Notes: a model not told the origin generated them from the letters alone. 64,000 nt of DNA from Nitrobacter winogradskyi Nb-255 (GCF_000012725.1 NC_007406.1:1330001-1394000); one strand, 5' to 3'. Positions 1 through 9,420 are shown, counted from the first letter of the stretch. Numbers and translations: made by a program.

Positions 1-894
1 GTGCAGGCCGGCGGATTCGACGCCTGGAATGAGCAGACCTCCATTTCGCGCGCGCTGTCGGTTGGGGCGCCGCCTGATCAACTCAACACGGCGGGGCAGG
101 ATTGGGGATTGGCGGGATTCAATGCCGCTGGCCTAGAGGCGAGCGACTTCGCACCGTTTCGAGAGATGCTGCGCGCTTCCATGCGTTTCGCCGGAGCCAT
201 ACGGTTGGATCATGTGTTCGGTCTCAGCCGCCTCTACCTGATACCGGCCGGCGGATCGCCTTTGCAGGGAGCATATGTAAAGATGCCGCTGCAGGCCCTG
301 CTCGGCGTTATCGCGCAAGAGAGCGTCAGCCAGCGTTGCATCATCATCGGCGAGGATCTCGGAACGGTACCGGATGGCTTTCGTGAAAAACTCGCTGATT
401 GGGGTGTGTGGTCCTACAAAGTGATGATGTTTGAACGCGGCAACGATGGTGCTTTCATCGAAGCGTCAAAATATGCCGAGAACGCGCTCGTTACTTTCAC
501 GACGCATGACCTTGCATCCTTCGCCGGCTGGCAAACGCATTCTGACCTCAGGGTCAAACGCGAGCTTGGGATCGAGCCCGGCGAAACGGATGCGGAGCGG
601 ACGGATGCGCGCCATGCATTCGAGTGGAAGCTCGGCGAAGAACACATCGCAGTGAAGAATTTTATCGGAGCCGTGGAGTTTCTTGCGCGAACGCCGTCCC
701 GTATTCTCGCGATCGCGCTCGACGATTTGATCGAACTGCGGGATCAACCGAATATTCCAGGTACGTTGAATGAGCATCCCAACTGGCGGAGACGGACTCC
801 AGTCAGGTTGGAAGATTTAGGCGGATGCATTGACCTCGACGCGCTTCGACACGCGCTCCGTGGCCGCTGCAACAGCGTTCACGATAATCCATGA
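1..894 (+). CDS. malQ: 4-alpha-glucanotransferase (amylomaltase), C-terminal part
   Basis: This is the last 297 residues of a GH77 4-alpha-glucanotransferase, which moves alpha-1,4-glucan segments between maltodextrins in glycogen and maltodextrin metabolism. The 5' end is cut by the window edge, so the true start is not visible. Residues that match the family's catalytic triad are all present: the nucleophile Asp in RLDH (residue 70 of the visible part), the acid/base Glu in GEDLGTVP (residue 118) and the transition-state Asp in THDLASFAGW (residue 170). Full-length members have roughly 500 to 700 residues, so about half is missing. The reading frame ends normally at TGA. It is the only glycogen-metabolism gene in view; any partner genes would lie to the left. 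Confidence 0.93.
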   Translation: MQAGGFDAWNEQTSISRALSVGAPPDQLNTAGQDWGLAGFNAAGLEASDFAPFREMLRASMRFAGAIRLDHVFGLSRLYLIPAGGSPLQGAYVKMPLQALLGVIAQESVSQRCIIIGEDLGTVPDGFREKLADWGVWSYKVMMFERGNDGAFIEASKYAENALVTFTTHDLASFAGWQTHSDLRVKRELGIEPGETDAERTDARHAFEWKLGEEHIAVKNFIGAVEFLARTPSRILAIALDDLIELRDQPNIPGTLNEHPNWRRRTPVRLEDLGGCIDLDALRHALRGRCNSVHDNP

Positions 895-966
895 TGGTTC
901 AATAACGCGGCCATGCTCCGGAATGGCGAGCATGGAGTGGTGGGAACAACAACGAACCGCAGCGGC

Positions 967-1479
967 TCAGGGATAGCCGTGCAGCATCAATCGGTCTGCC
1001 CGAACTTCCCAGCTCTCGAGCCGGTTGAGAAAGCTCATTCCCAGAAGGTTGGCTTTCATCTGGCCGCGCGGAACCACGAGCGCAGGCACGGATCGTTCGA
1101 CAAGCTTCCCGACCGCGAGTTTGTCGAGCGTCAGGCGCGCGGCGCGCGCTCGCCCGCCGGCGGTCTCGACATCGACATCGTACTTCAGCAATTCCAGCGG
1201 TAAGCCGGCAGCCTTCGCTGTTTCATAGGTGAGGACGACGGACGTTGCGCCGGTGTCAATGATCATCGGCGTCTTCACACCGTTGATCTTTGCATGCAGC
1301 GTAAAATCGCCGCTCTGTGTCCGAGGTATCTGAACGCTCCGTGGAGGACCCGCGGCGGCCTCGCGCAGCATCGTCGACACCAGATTTCCAGCGGCTGAGA
1401 TTCGGGCAGGATCTCCATAGGCGACGACCGCCCCGGCGGTCGCGGCCAGCATCCCAATCACAAGGAGAATGCGGATCAC
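967..1479 (-). CDS. Retropepsin-like clan AA aspartic protease, membrane-anchored
   Basis: This predicted 170-residue protein carries an N-terminal hydrophobic segment (about residues 2-20) that should act as an uncleaved anchor or signal peptide, followed by a single retropepsin-like domain. The active-site signature IIDTGATSVVL is clear, and the later LLGMSFLNRL segment matches the second conserved block of the bacterial TIGR02281 family. Members are thought to work as homodimers in the periplasm; substrates are unknown. I choose the GTG at 1479 because the hydrophobic segment starts right after it and because it overlaps the stop of a short upstream frame as GTGA. A longer version from 1521 would add hydrophilic residues before the anchor and is less likely. 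Confidence 0.8.
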   Translation of the reverse strand: MIRILLVIGMLAATAGAVVAYGDPARISAAGNLVSTMLREAAAGPPRSVQIPRTQSGDFTLHAKINGVKTPMIIDTGATSVVLTYETAKAAGLPLELLKYDVDVETAGGRARAARLTLDKLAVGKLVERSVPALVVPRGQMKANLLGMSFLNRLESWEVRADRLMLHGYP

Positions 1480-1568
1480 GACGCACCCGCGACGTTGTGG
1501 GTTGATCCCGGAGGCGAGCAACTTTGCGAGCTGCTGCGCGCGGCGCTTTCATACTCATTCGCGGTCAT
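1476..1568 (-). CDS. Possible 30-residue leader peptide upstream of the protease
   Basis: A short frame starts at ATG 1568, preceded by GAGGTGG, and encodes 30 residues rich in Ser (MTANEYESAARSSSQSC at its start). Its TGA overlaps the GTG start of the retropepsin-like protease, an arrangement typical of translational coupling. I recognise no domain. It could be a true leader peptide, a remnant of a lost upstream gene, or chance; the good ribosome-binding site and the coupled stop/start are the only support. Confidence 0.3.
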   Translation of the reverse strand: MTANEYESAARSSSQSCSPPGSTHNVAGAS

Positions 1569-1617
1569 GAAACCACCTCGTTTGCGTTCGTACGCCTCGC
1601 AGTCCCTTGGCCCGGTA

Positions 1618-3228
1618 TCATACTCTAAGACCAGTACCAGCATTCATGATCGGTTTATTCCGCAGGCGGCGTCTCTCGTCGGCTGTGTGATCGTCGGCTT
1701 GGGCGGGCTGAAGCGGCGGACCTTCCTCCGCCATGGGCGCCAGAGCAGACATCACACGTTCCGGCGGAAAGGTGACGATCACCTCCGTGCCAACGCGTAG
1801 CTTTGATCTCAGCGTGAACGTGCCGCCGTGCATGTCGATCAGGCTCTTAGCGATCGGCAGACCGAGGCCGGCGCCTTGCTCCGCGGATTTGATCGAGTTC
1901 GATCCCTGTCCGAACGACGCGAGCACAATCGGAATCTCGTCTTCCGCGATTCCCGAGCCGTTGTCCTTCACACTGAGATACTGTCCGCCTGAAGCCGTCC
2001 AGCCAACCTTCAGCCAGATCTCTCCACCTTGTGGCGTGAACTTGATCGCATTCGACAACAGATTGAGGACGATCTGGCGCGTGGCCCGCTCGTCACCCCA
2101 GATTCGAGGCATGCCTTGTTCGAATATCTCATGAATGGTGATGCCGCGGTTGGAGGCCCGCAGTTTCAGCAAATGGTGACATTCGGTCACGACATGGACC
2201 AGAGATACGGCTTCTTCGTTGAGTTCGTAGCGGCCGGCCTCGATCCGCGACAGGTCGAGTATCTCGTTGATCAGGTTCAGGAGGTGAACGCCGGAGTTGT
2301 GAATGTCCGCCGAATAGGTCTTGTAAACCGCAACCGCGTGCTCGCCGAAAATCTCGCTCTTCATGACCTCGGAAAACCCGAGTATGGCATTCAGCGGCGT
2401 CCGCAGTTCGTGACTCATCTGAGCCAGAAACCGCGACTTTGCGACGTTGGCTGATTCCGCGCGGTGCCGCGCTTCGTCCGAGATCGCCTTGGCCTGCTCG
2501 AGTTCGCCGATCAGGGCGTCCTTTTCCGCCCGCGCTTCGAGCGTCGCCAGCGTCGTGGAATGCAGGCGATGCGCGAGCAATGCGAAGAAACCTTCCGCAG
2601 TCAGCGTCAGGATCGCGAGGATATAGTTGTTGAAGCTGCCGCCCATCGCGAACTTGAATGCGATGGCCGAGGTCACGGGGGCGGTTGCGGCAAAGGCGGC
2701 AATCGGCAGACTGGCTGAGAGCATGCTCGATACCGCCACGACGAGCAGCATCAGAAACATCATCAGGGTGTTCGTGACCGGATCCGAGCCGGCAGGATGC
2801 ACCAGAATCGTCGTCCAGCAGAGGCCGTACAGAAGATCGAACAGAATGAAACGCGCGCGCCATTTGCGCGTGCTGGTGGCCGACGATGGCTCCTTGAGAT
2901 AACCCTTGCAGTTGTAGATGATGACGGTGTGAATGCAGAGCATTCCGAACGTCCATGCCGCGGCGGCGGCGGGCGCCATCCAGAAGCCGAAGAGCACGCC
3001 TGTCGCAACCAAAAGCAGCATCACGACAAAGGATGCCGACAGTCGTGTTTGCGCATATTGTCGGAGCAGTTCGTGATCGAACGCTGGCCGGGTTCCGCTG
3101 GTGGAAGTCAGGCGGTCGCGCGCCTCCCGGACCCGCTGCGTGGTGGCGCGACGGTGACGTGCGGATGGTACAATCGCGGGAGCGACCGGAAGCTCGACGA
3201 CTTCAGGTTTATCGGCGGGGGTACTCAT
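1618..3228 (-). CDS. Membrane sensor histidine kinase (HisKA-HATPase_c)
   Basis: A 536-residue transmitter kinase. The N-terminal 60 residues are hydrophilic, followed by about six hydrophobic segments between residues 65 and 225 with no large periplasmic loop, then a short coiled linker and the dimerisation/phosphoacceptor domain with the H-box MSHELRTPLNAILGFSEVM (His near 273). The HATPase domain follows, with NLLSNAIKFTP (N box), DNGSGI (G1) and GAGLGLPI (G2). The kinase core resembles the PleC/DivJ/PdhS type common in alphaproteobacteria. No response regulator gene is adjacent, so it is an orphan kinase here. I use ATG 3228; a TTG lies one codon before it. Confidence 0.88.
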   Translation of the reverse strand: MSTPADKPEVVELPVAPAIVPSARHRRATTQRVREARDRLTSTSGTRPAFDHELLRQYAQTRLSASFVVMLLLVATGVLFGFWMAPAAAAAWTFGMLCIHTVIIYNCKGYLKEPSSATSTRKWRARFILFDLLYGLCWTTILVHPAGSDPVTNTLMMFLMLLVVAVSSMLSASLPIAAFAATAPVTSAIAFKFAMGGSFNNYILAILTLTAEGFFALLAHRLHSTTLATLEARAEKDALIGELEQAKAISDEARHRAESANVAKSRFLAQMSHELRTPLNAILGFSEVMKSEIFGEHAVAVYKTYSADIHNSGVHLLNLINEILDLSRIEAGRYELNEEAVSLVHVVTECHHLLKLRASNRGITIHEIFEQGMPRIWGDERATRQIVLNLLSNAIKFTPQGGEIWLKVGWTASGGQYLSVKDNGSGIAEDEIPIVLASFGQGSNSIKSAEQGAGLGLPIAKSLIDMHGGTFTLRSKLRVGTEVIVTFPPERVMSALAPMAEEGPPLQPAQADDHTADERRRLRNKPIMNAGTGLRV

Positions 3229-3398
3229 CAACCAGACACAAATCCTGCACGCGGCCGCACGAGTTGTTACTGGTTCATTTCTCGCGCCAAATCCTTAAGG
3301 GCTGCCTTAAAAAGCAGGATTATTCGGTTAACGGAGCGCTAATTCCTTATCGTTACCACGGCGATCGACCGGGGCAGGGACCGCAAATTTACCAGACG

Positions 3399-4268
3399 TT
3401 AACGTTCGAGACGCGCCAGAAGGCTGGATGTATCCCAGCGGGGTCCGCCCATCTTTTCGACTTCCGCGTAGAAGGCATCCACGAGGCTGGTGACCGGCAG
3501 GCTCGCGCCGTTGCGGCGGGCCTCGGAAATGCAGATCGAAAGGTCCTTGCGCATCCATTCGACCGCGAAGCCGAAATCGAACCTGCCTTCGCTCATCGTC
3601 TTGAAGCGGTTCTCCATCTGCCACGATTGCGCAGCGCCCTTCGAGATCACTTCGACGACAGCATTGACGTCGAGCCCGGCCTTTTTGGCGAAGTGGATGC
3701 CTTCCGACAATCCCTCGATGAGACCGGCAATGCAGATCTGATTGACCATCTTGGTCAATTGACCGGCGCCCGCGGGGCCGAGCCGTTTGCACATCCTGGC
3801 ATAGGCCGCGACGATCGGTTCGGCGCGGGTATAGGCGTCCTCCGCTCCGCCGCACATCACGGTCAGAAGGCCGTTCTCGGCGCCGGCCTGGCCCCCGGAG
3901 ACCGGGGCGTCCACAAAGCCGAAACCGCGCCGGGTCGCTTCGGCGTCAAGCTCGCGTGCGACCTGAGCGGAAGCGGTCGTATGATCGACGAAGACGGCCC
4001 CCGGCTTCATCCCGGCAAAGGCGCCACCTGCGCCGATTGTGACCGCACGCAGGTCGTCGTCGTTGCCGACGCAGGCCATCACGAAATCCTGGCCTTCGGC
4101 AGCCGATTCCGGCGTCGCCGCGGTTCGTCCGCCGAACTTCTCGGCCCATGCGTCGGCCTTGGCCGGCGTTCGATTGAACACGGTCACCTCGTGGCCGCCT
4201 TTTGCGACGAGGTGTCCTGCCATGGGAAATCCCATGACGCCGAGACCGAGAAATGCGACTTTAGCCAT
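3399..4268 (-). CDS. NAD(P)-dependent 3-hydroxyisobutyrate / tartronate-semialdehyde-type dehydrogenase
   Basis: A 289-residue beta-hydroxyacid dehydrogenase. The Rossmann motif GLGVMGFPMAGHL sits at the N-terminus, the substrate-binding signature DAPVSGGQAGAENG is near residue 120, and the catalytic Lys lies in GQLTKMVNQ. The length matches 3-hydroxyisobutyrate dehydrogenase and 2-hydroxy-3-oxopropionate reductase; the substrate cannot be told apart by motif alone. The chosen ATG at 4268 places the Rossmann motif at the usual distance from the N-terminus. The open frame continues upstream to 4421, but that part runs into an interspersed repeat and is not coding. No valine-degradation genes are next to it. 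Confidence 0.88.
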   Translation of the reverse strand: MAKVAFLGLGVMGFPMAGHLVAKGGHEVTVFNRTPAKADAWAEKFGGRTAATPESAAEGQDFVMACVGNDDDLRAVTIGAGGAFAGMKPGAVFVDHTTASAQVARELDAEATRRGFGFVDAPVSGGQAGAENGLLTVMCGGAEDAYTRAEPIVAAYARMCKRLGPAGAGQLTKMVNQICIAGLIEGLSEGIHFAKKAGLDVNAVVEVISKGAAQSWQMENRFKTMSEGRFDFGFAVEWMRKDLSICISEARRNGASLPVTSLVDAFYAEVEKMGGPRWDTSSLLARLER

Positions 4269-4335
4269 GCTCGAGCCTTGTCCGAAATCCTGAGGAATCG
4301 CTGATTTAGAAGTGGATGAGCGCGTCATGATGACT

Positions 4336-4432
4336 ATAGCGTTTCCGCGCGAAGTGGATACCTGGTTTGCGTGAAGAAAACGCTTCAGATCAAGATCTGA
4401 GAGCCCGGCCCTTGATTCCATCGGAAGCGAAG
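4336..4432. repeat. Interspersed palindromic repeat, degenerate copy
   Basis: This stretch carries the recurrent blocks seen elsewhere in the window: GCGTTT...GCGAAGTGG(A/G)TACC, then GCGTGAAGAAAACGC, then a distal part ending in a GAAGCGAA block. The copy is imperfect but follows the same order as the well-preserved element at 33985-34093. It lies between two divergently oriented genes. Confidence 0.65.
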
Positions 4433-4486
4433 AGGATCTAGAGTTGGGTGGACGAACTTCTGGGGCGTGACAAGGGAGCGCGCGAC

Positions 4487-4876
4487 ATGAGCGTTGGGAT
4501 GCTCGATCATTTCAATATCCGGACCCGCAAACTTGCCGAGACGGTCCGGTTTTACGAGGAGGTTCTCGGCCTGACGAAGGGGGATCGGCCTGATTTCGCA
4601 TTTCCGGGCGCGTGGCTCTATAGCGAGGGAAAGCCGGTGGTTCACCTCGTCGACATCGCTCCGACATCCGAGCCGCAAAAGCCGGATTCCGGTGTCGTTC
4701 ATCACATCGCCTTTGCAAGCCGTGATTACAGGGGCATGAAACAGCGGCTTGAGGCCAAGGGATTTGCGTTCAAGGCTCGCGAGGTCCCCGGCGGTCACAT
4801 CTGGCAGATTTTCGTCAGCGATCCGAACGGCGTCTTGATCGAACTCAACTATGACGCTGCCGCCGAGGGGGGTTGA
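4487..4876 (+). CDS. VOC (glyoxalase/dioxygenase fold) family protein
   Basis: A 129-residue protein made of one vicinal-oxygen-chelate domain. The start LDHFNIRTRKL and the end FVSDPNGVLIELNY are typical of the paired beta-alpha-beta-beta-beta modules, with candidate metal ligands His (in LDHF), His (in VVHHIAF) and Glu (in LIELNY). Members include glyoxalase I, extradiol dioxygenases and fosfomycin-resistance-like proteins; the reaction here is not determined. ATG 4487 is chosen because AGGGAG lies about nine bases upstream; the frame also has a GTG at 4448. The gene runs divergently from the dehydrogenase to its left. Confidence 0.82.
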   Translation: MSVGMLDHFNIRTRKLAETVRFYEEVLGLTKGDRPDFAFPGAWLYSEGKPVVHLVDIAPTSEPQKPDSGVVHHIAFASRDYRGMKQRLEAKGFAFKAREVPGGHIWQIFVSDPNGVLIELNYDAAAEGG

Positions 4877-5027
4877 CTTCCAAGTCCCGACTGGATTGCT
4901 ACGACTTTGCATCCCCGCCCGTTGCCCAAGGTCCGTCACCTGGATTTTCTACGGACAGCGGACCGGTTGCGGGGTCTGTCATGTCCAACCTGTTGTTGGA
5001 TAAAGTGCGGATATCCGGAGAAGCGCC

Positions 5028-6167
5028 TTGAACGTAACACCGCAGCAAGTTCTCGACCGGCTGGCCGGTGTGCTTTCTCCCAGCGGTGTGGCGCTTACCG
5101 CCGCCGGGGTACTGTCGGAAATCGCCATCAACGGCGACAAGGTATTCTTCTCTATCAGCGTCGAGGCGGAAGAGAGCAAGTCCTGGGAAGAGGTTCGCGT
5201 CAACGCCCAGGCGGCCGTGCGCGCGATTCCGGGAGTGTCGGCTGTGATGGTCGCTCTAACGGCCGAGCGCAAGCCTGACCGCGCCACGGCAGGTTTGCCG
5301 CCAGGGTCCGAGCAAGGGATTCCGCACGTGTCGACACGCCGATCGCCACAACATCCGGCCTCCGGTTCGCCGATGGCGCGGCAGGCCGATATTCCCGGAG
5401 TTGCCGCCGTTGTCGCCGTTGCGTCAGGCAAGGGCGGTGTCGGCAAGTCGACCACCGCGCTCAATCTGGCGCTGGGGCTGCGGGATTCCGGTTTGCGTGT
5501 CGGTCTGCTCGATGCGGATATCTATGGACCCTCGATTCCGCGACTGACCGGTATTCGCGAAAAGCCGCGATTGACGGACGACAAGAAGATAGTGCCGATC
5601 GAGCGGTTTGGCCTTGCCATCATGTCGGTGGGCTTTCTCATCGAAGAAGAAAGTGCGGTGATCTGGCGCGGTCCGATGGTGACCTCCGCGATCCGGCAGA
5701 TGCTGCGAGATGTGGTCTGGGGCGATCTCGACGTTCTGGTCGTGGACATGCCGCCGGGGACCGGTGATGCTCAACTGACGCTGGCCCAGAATGTGCCGCT
5801 CAAAGGAGCCGTCATCGTTTCGACGCCGCAGGATCTGTCGTTGATCGACGCAAGGCGCGGACTGGCCATGTTCAGAAAAGTCAACGTGCCGGTTTTCGGC
5901 ATTATCGAAAATATGAGTTTCTTTCAGTGTCCGCATTGTGGGGGGCGAAGCGACATCTTTGGCCATGGGGGCGCGCGACACGAGGCGGAGAGGCTGGGAG
6001 TTCCGTTTCTGGGCGAAGTCCCGCTTCACATGTCGATCCGCGAGACCTCCGATTCCGGTGATCCTGTGGTCGAGAGCGAACCTGACGGGCCGCATGCCGC
6101 GATCTATCGCGCGATGGCCGCAAGCATTCGCAATCGGCTTCAGGACGCGACGCCTAAGGTTCGATGA
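5028..6167 (+). CDS. apbC: Mrp/ApbC-type iron-sulfur cluster carrier ATPase
   Basis: A 379-residue P-loop ATPase of the Mrp/NBP35 family, which binds and transfers Fe-S clusters in the cytoplasm. An N-terminal MIP18/DUF59 domain (about residues 1-80) is joined by a low-complexity linker to the ATPase domain. The deviant Walker A SGKGGVGKST begins near residue 133, Walker B is VDMPPGTGDA, and the cluster-bridging CPHC pair is in FFQCPHCGG. The start is TTG at 5028, supported by a GGAG seven bases upstream; no in-frame ATG occurs early enough to keep the whole DUF59 domain. It appears to be monocistronic. Confidence 0.9.
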   Translation: MNVTPQQVLDRLAGVLSPSGVALTAAGVLSEIAINGDKVFFSISVEAEESKSWEEVRVNAQAAVRAIPGVSAVMVALTAERKPDRATAGLPPGSEQGIPHVSTRRSPQHPASGSPMARQADIPGVAAVVAVASGKGGVGKSTTALNLALGLRDSGLRVGLLDADIYGPSIPRLTGIREKPRLTDDKKIVPIERFGLAIMSVGFLIEEESAVIWRGPMVTSAIRQMLRDVVWGDLDVLVVDMPPGTGDAQLTLAQNVPLKGAVIVSTPQDLSLIDARRGLAMFRKVNVPVFGIIENMSFFQCPHCGGRSDIFGHGGARHEAERLGVPFLGEVPLHMSIRETSDSGDPVVESEPDGPHAAIYRAMAASIRNRLQDATPKVR

Positions 6168-6235
6168 TCTCATTCCGTGATTTGCATTGCGTCACGGCAC
6201 GAGACTTGCGAATCTTAGAATCAGGTATCACTACA

Positions 6236-6280
6236 GCATGATCCCGAAAGGTGGATACCGGTTTTCGGAGAAGATCATGC
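6236..6280. repeat. Interspersed palindromic repeat, short form
   Basis: A compact 45-bp element with perfect 8-bp outer arms (GCATGATC and GATCATGC) and an inner CCGAAA/TTTTCGG pairing around the core GGTGGATACCGG. It lies in the spacer of about 300 bases between apbC and the TRAP binding-protein gene; I see no other feature in that spacer apart from the ribosome-binding site at its end. Confidence 0.8.
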
Positions 6281-6463
6281 TCAAACAGCAAGATAAGCGA
6301 CGAGTCTGATTCAACACAGTGGAAACAGCCTTTAGTAGAAGTTTCCAGTCTGGGGTTTGACCTTCACTCGTGGGTTCGCTTGCAAGACAAGCAGCGAAGG
6401 TCAAGCTCGCTCCGCCATAGCCTTCGCTGGAAGCTCAATAAGGATCGTCATAAGGGGTGGGTC

Positions 6464-7552
6464 ATGAAACGTCGTGATTTTTTGAAAGGATCGGCAGCCG
6501 GGGCCGCCGTCTCGGCCGTGGCCTCGCCGGCGATCGCTCAATCGGCGCCCGAGATCAAATGGCGCATGACGTCAAGCTTTCCCAAATCGCTCGACACGAT
6601 CTACGGCACGGCCGCGGTCTTTGCAAAGCAGGTCGCGGAAATGACCGACAACAAATTCCAGATCCAGCTGTTCGCGGCAGGAGAGGTCGTTCCCGCGTTG
6701 CAGGCGCTCGATGCGACGGCCAACAATACGGTCGAGATGAGTCACACCGCTTCGTACTATTATGTCGGAAAGGATCCCACCTTCGCGATCTTCGCGTCAG
6801 TTCCGTTCGGGCTCAATGCGCGTCAGCAGAATTCCTGGCTGTTTCAGGGCGGCGGCAATGAGCTTGCAGACGAGTTCTTCAAGAAATTCGGCGTTGTCGG
6901 GCTTCCCTGCGGCAACACCGGCACACAGATGGGCGGTTGGTTCCGCAAGGAGATCAAGACCGTGGCCGATCTGTCGGGCCTGAAGATGCGGATCGGCGGC
7001 ATTGCCGGTCAGGTCTTGCAGAAGGTCGGCGTGATACCGCAGCAGCTTGCCGGGGGCGACGTTTATCCTTCGCTTGAGAAAGGTACGATCGACGCGGCCG
7101 AATGGGTCGGTCCATACGACGATGAGAAGCTGGGTCTCCAGAAGGTCGCCAAGTATTATTATTATCCAGGTTTTTGGGAGGGCGGGCCGACGCTCCATGC
7201 GTTCTGCAATCTCGAGAAGTGGAACACGTTGCCAAAGACCTATCAGGCGATACTGGTGAACGCGGCGAACACGGCCAACACCTGGATGACGGCTCGCTAT
7301 GACATGCAGAATCCGACCGCCCTCAAGCGGCTCGTCGCAGGTGGCACGCAACTCAGGCCGTTCAGTCACGACGTTCTCGACGCTTGCCTGAAAGCCACGA
7401 ACGAGTTGTGGGGCGAGATTTCGGCAAATAATGCGGACTTCAAGAAAGTGATCGATGCGATGCAGGCCTATCGGTCGGACGAATATTTGTGGTGGCAGGT
7501 GGCGGAATATACCTACGACACCTTCATGATTCGATCACGGACGCGGGGCTGA
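6464..7552 (+). CDS. dctP: TRAP transporter substrate-binding protein (DctP family)
   Basis: A 362-residue periplasmic binding protein of the TRAP type. The N-terminus MKRRDFLKGSAAGAAVS is a twin-arginine signal with cleavage expected after AIAQS. The body follows the DctP fold, with the family Arg region (LKMRIGG) and the EWVGPYDD segment typical of the branch annotated for mannitol/chloroaromatic or keto-acid uptake. Ligand identity is not predictable. ATG 6464 follows AAGGGGTGGG; the frame is open back to 6251 only because it reads through a repeat. The matching permease genes lie on the opposite strand just downstream, so it must have its own promoter. Confidence 0.9.
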   Translation: MKRRDFLKGSAAGAAVSAVASPAIAQSAPEIKWRMTSSFPKSLDTIYGTAAVFAKQVAEMTDNKFQIQLFAAGEVVPALQALDATANNTVEMSHTASYYYVGKDPTFAIFASVPFGLNARQQNSWLFQGGGNELADEFFKKFGVVGLPCGNTGTQMGGWFRKEIKTVADLSGLKMRIGGIAGQVLQKVGVIPQQLAGGDVYPSLEKGTIDAAEWVGPYDDEKLGLQKVAKYYYYPGFWEGGPTLHAFCNLEKWNTLPKTYQAILVNAANTANTWMTARYDMQNPTALKRLVAGGTQLRPFSHDVLDACLKATNELWGEISANNADFKKVIDAMQAYRSDEYLWWQVAEYTYDTFMIRSRTRG

Positions 7553-7677
7553 TTGCATTCTGACGTCCCGCGTCATTTGCGTTTCAGTTTCGCAAGAACG
7601 TCATGCGCTCCCGCCCCGACATGCGGGATCGCGAGGAACCAAATGAGCGAGCGGAACTGAACCTGGGCGAGTGTTTT

Positions 7678-7750
7678 TCGCTTCCGAGCGCATCAGAAGC
7701 CTGGATCAGGATCATTGCCTTGACGCGTTTCTTCACGCCAACCGATCCTC
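7678..7750. repeat. Degenerate interspersed repeat in the convergent gap
   Basis: Pieces such as GCATCAGAAGC and GACGCGTTTCTTCACGCCAACC resemble the reverse complement of the repeat family core. The copy is too eroded to define ends exactly. It separates the TRAP binding-protein gene from the permease gene that converges on it. Confidence 0.4.
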
Positions 7751-7809
7751 GATCTCAGAGGCAAGCTCGAGGATATGCTTCACTCGAAGCTGTATTTTTG
7801 ATGACGTAA

Positions 7810-9420
7810 CTATTGCCGATTGGTCGGTACCGGACCGAAATCGAGTGGCGCGACATCGATCATCGGAACCTCGATCTTGATATTGTCGAGGTCGACGGTT
7901 GTCGATTTGCCAAGCAGACCTGTCACTGTCGCGGGGAACGCGATCACGAGAATGACCATGATGATCTGCAATCCAATCCATGGCACCGCGCCCCAGTAAA
8001 TGTCTGAACTCTTGACCTCTCGCGGGGCGACGCCGCGCAGGTAGAACAGCGCAAAACCGAATGGAGGGTGGAGGAACGAGGTCTGCATGTTGACGCAGAT
8101 CATGACGCCGAACCAGATCAGCGCTGCGTCTGCGCCGACGACGGGAGCGAGAACTTTCTGGGCCACCGGAGCGAGCATCGGTAGAATGATGAAGGCAATC
8201 TCGAAGAAATCGAGGAAGAACGCCAGGAAGAAGATGAACGCGTTGATGAAGATGAGAAAACCCCATACGCCGCCCGGCAGCGATGTCAGCAGATGCTCCA
8301 GCCATTCACCGCCGGAGACTCCGAGAAACACCACCGAGAAGCAGGTCGAACCGATCAGAATGAAGGTCACCATGGTGGTGAGGCGCATTGTCGATTGATA
8401 GCCCTGCCGGATGAGGTCGCGAAGTCCGGGGATGCGGACGGCCTCCAGACAAATCCACACCACCGCGAGATAGGTAACGGCGAATGCGATCTTGAAGACC
8501 AATCCCTCAGCCACGAAAATTCCGACGAGCGTTCCGATGCCGCCGGTGATGGCGCCGATGATCAGGAGTTTTCGGCCGGTACTGCTGAAATCCTTGTGGT
8601 GAATGGTCGCCAGCACGATCGCGCCGACGGCGCCCATCGCGCCTGCTTCCGTGGGTGTCGCAAGCCCCAGCATCATGGTGCCTAGCACGACGAAGATCAG
8701 GACGGCGGAGGGAATGATGCCCATCAGGCACTTGCGCCAAAGCGGCCAGCCGGTGAGCGTGCGAAATTCCTTTGGCACCGGGGGGACGTGATCGGGCTTG
8801 AAGATACCGAGCAGGAAAGTGTATCCGGCGAACAGCATGATCTGGAACAGCGACGGTCCCCAGGCGCCGAGATACATGTCGCCGACCGATTTCCCGAGTT
8901 GATCGGCCAGGACGATCAGCACCAGGGAGGGCGGAACGAGTTGAGTGATGGTGCCGGATGCCGCCAGCACGCCCGTGACGTAGCGAATGTTGTAGCCGTA
9001 GCGCATCATCACGGGCATCGAGATCAGCGCCATGGCGATCACCTGCGCGGCGACCGTGCCGGTGATGGCGCCGAGGATGAATCCGACAAGGATGACCGAA
9101 TATCCGAGACCGCCGCGGATGGGTCCAAACAGTTGGCCCATCGAGTCGAGCATGTCTTCCGCGAGGCCGCAGCGCTCGAGTACCGATCCCATGAACGTGA
9201 AAAAAGGAATCGCGAGCAGCAGCTCGTTCGATAGCACGCCTCCGAACACGCGCCCCGGTATGGCCTGAAGGAAATTAAGGTCGAAGAAGCCAAGATGGAT
9301 CGCAAGGAATCCGAACGAGAGCCCCACCGCGGCCAGCGTGAAGGCGACGGGAAAACCGATCAACATCGCCAGAACCAGGCCGCCGAACATCATTGGCGGC
9401 ATCATTTCCAGCGTAATCAT
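7810..9420 (-). CDS. dctM: TRAP transporter large permease (DctM family)
   Basis: A 536-residue integral membrane protein with about 12 to 14 hydrophobic segments, matching the large DctM subunit that carries the translocation path of TRAP transporters and is driven by sodium or proton gradients. It is longer than the classical size of about 430 residues; the extra length lies in the middle of the protein, as in the branch paired with Tat-exported binding proteins. It begins MITLEMMPPMMFGGLVLAM. Its start overlaps the stop of the small-permease gene by four bases (ATGA), so the two are translationally coupled. Confidence 0.92.
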   Translation of the reverse strand: MITLEMMPPMMFGGLVLAMLIGFPVAFTLAAVGLSFGFLAIHLGFFDLNFLQAIPGRVFGGVLSNELLLAIPFFTFMGSVLERCGLAEDMLDSMGQLFGPIRGGLGYSVILVGFILGAITGTVAAQVIAMALISMPVMMRYGYNIRYVTGVLAASGTITQLVPPSLVLIVLADQLGKSVGDMYLGAWGPSLFQIMLFAGYTFLLGIFKPDHVPPVPKEFRTLTGWPLWRKCLMGIIPSAVLIFVVLGTMMLGLATPTEAGAMGAVGAIVLATIHHKDFSSTGRKLLIIGAITGGIGTLVGIFVAEGLVFKIAFAVTYLAVVWICLEAVRIPGLRDLIRQGYQSTMRLTTMVTFILIGSTCFSVVFLGVSGGEWLEHLLTSLPGGVWGFLIFINAFIFFLAFFLDFFEIAFIILPMLAPVAQKVLAPVVGADAALIWFGVMICVNMQTSFLHPPFGFALFYLRGVAPREVKSSDIYWGAVPWIGLQIIMVILVIAFPATVTGLLGKSTTVDLDNIKIEVPMIDVAPLDFGPVPTNRQ

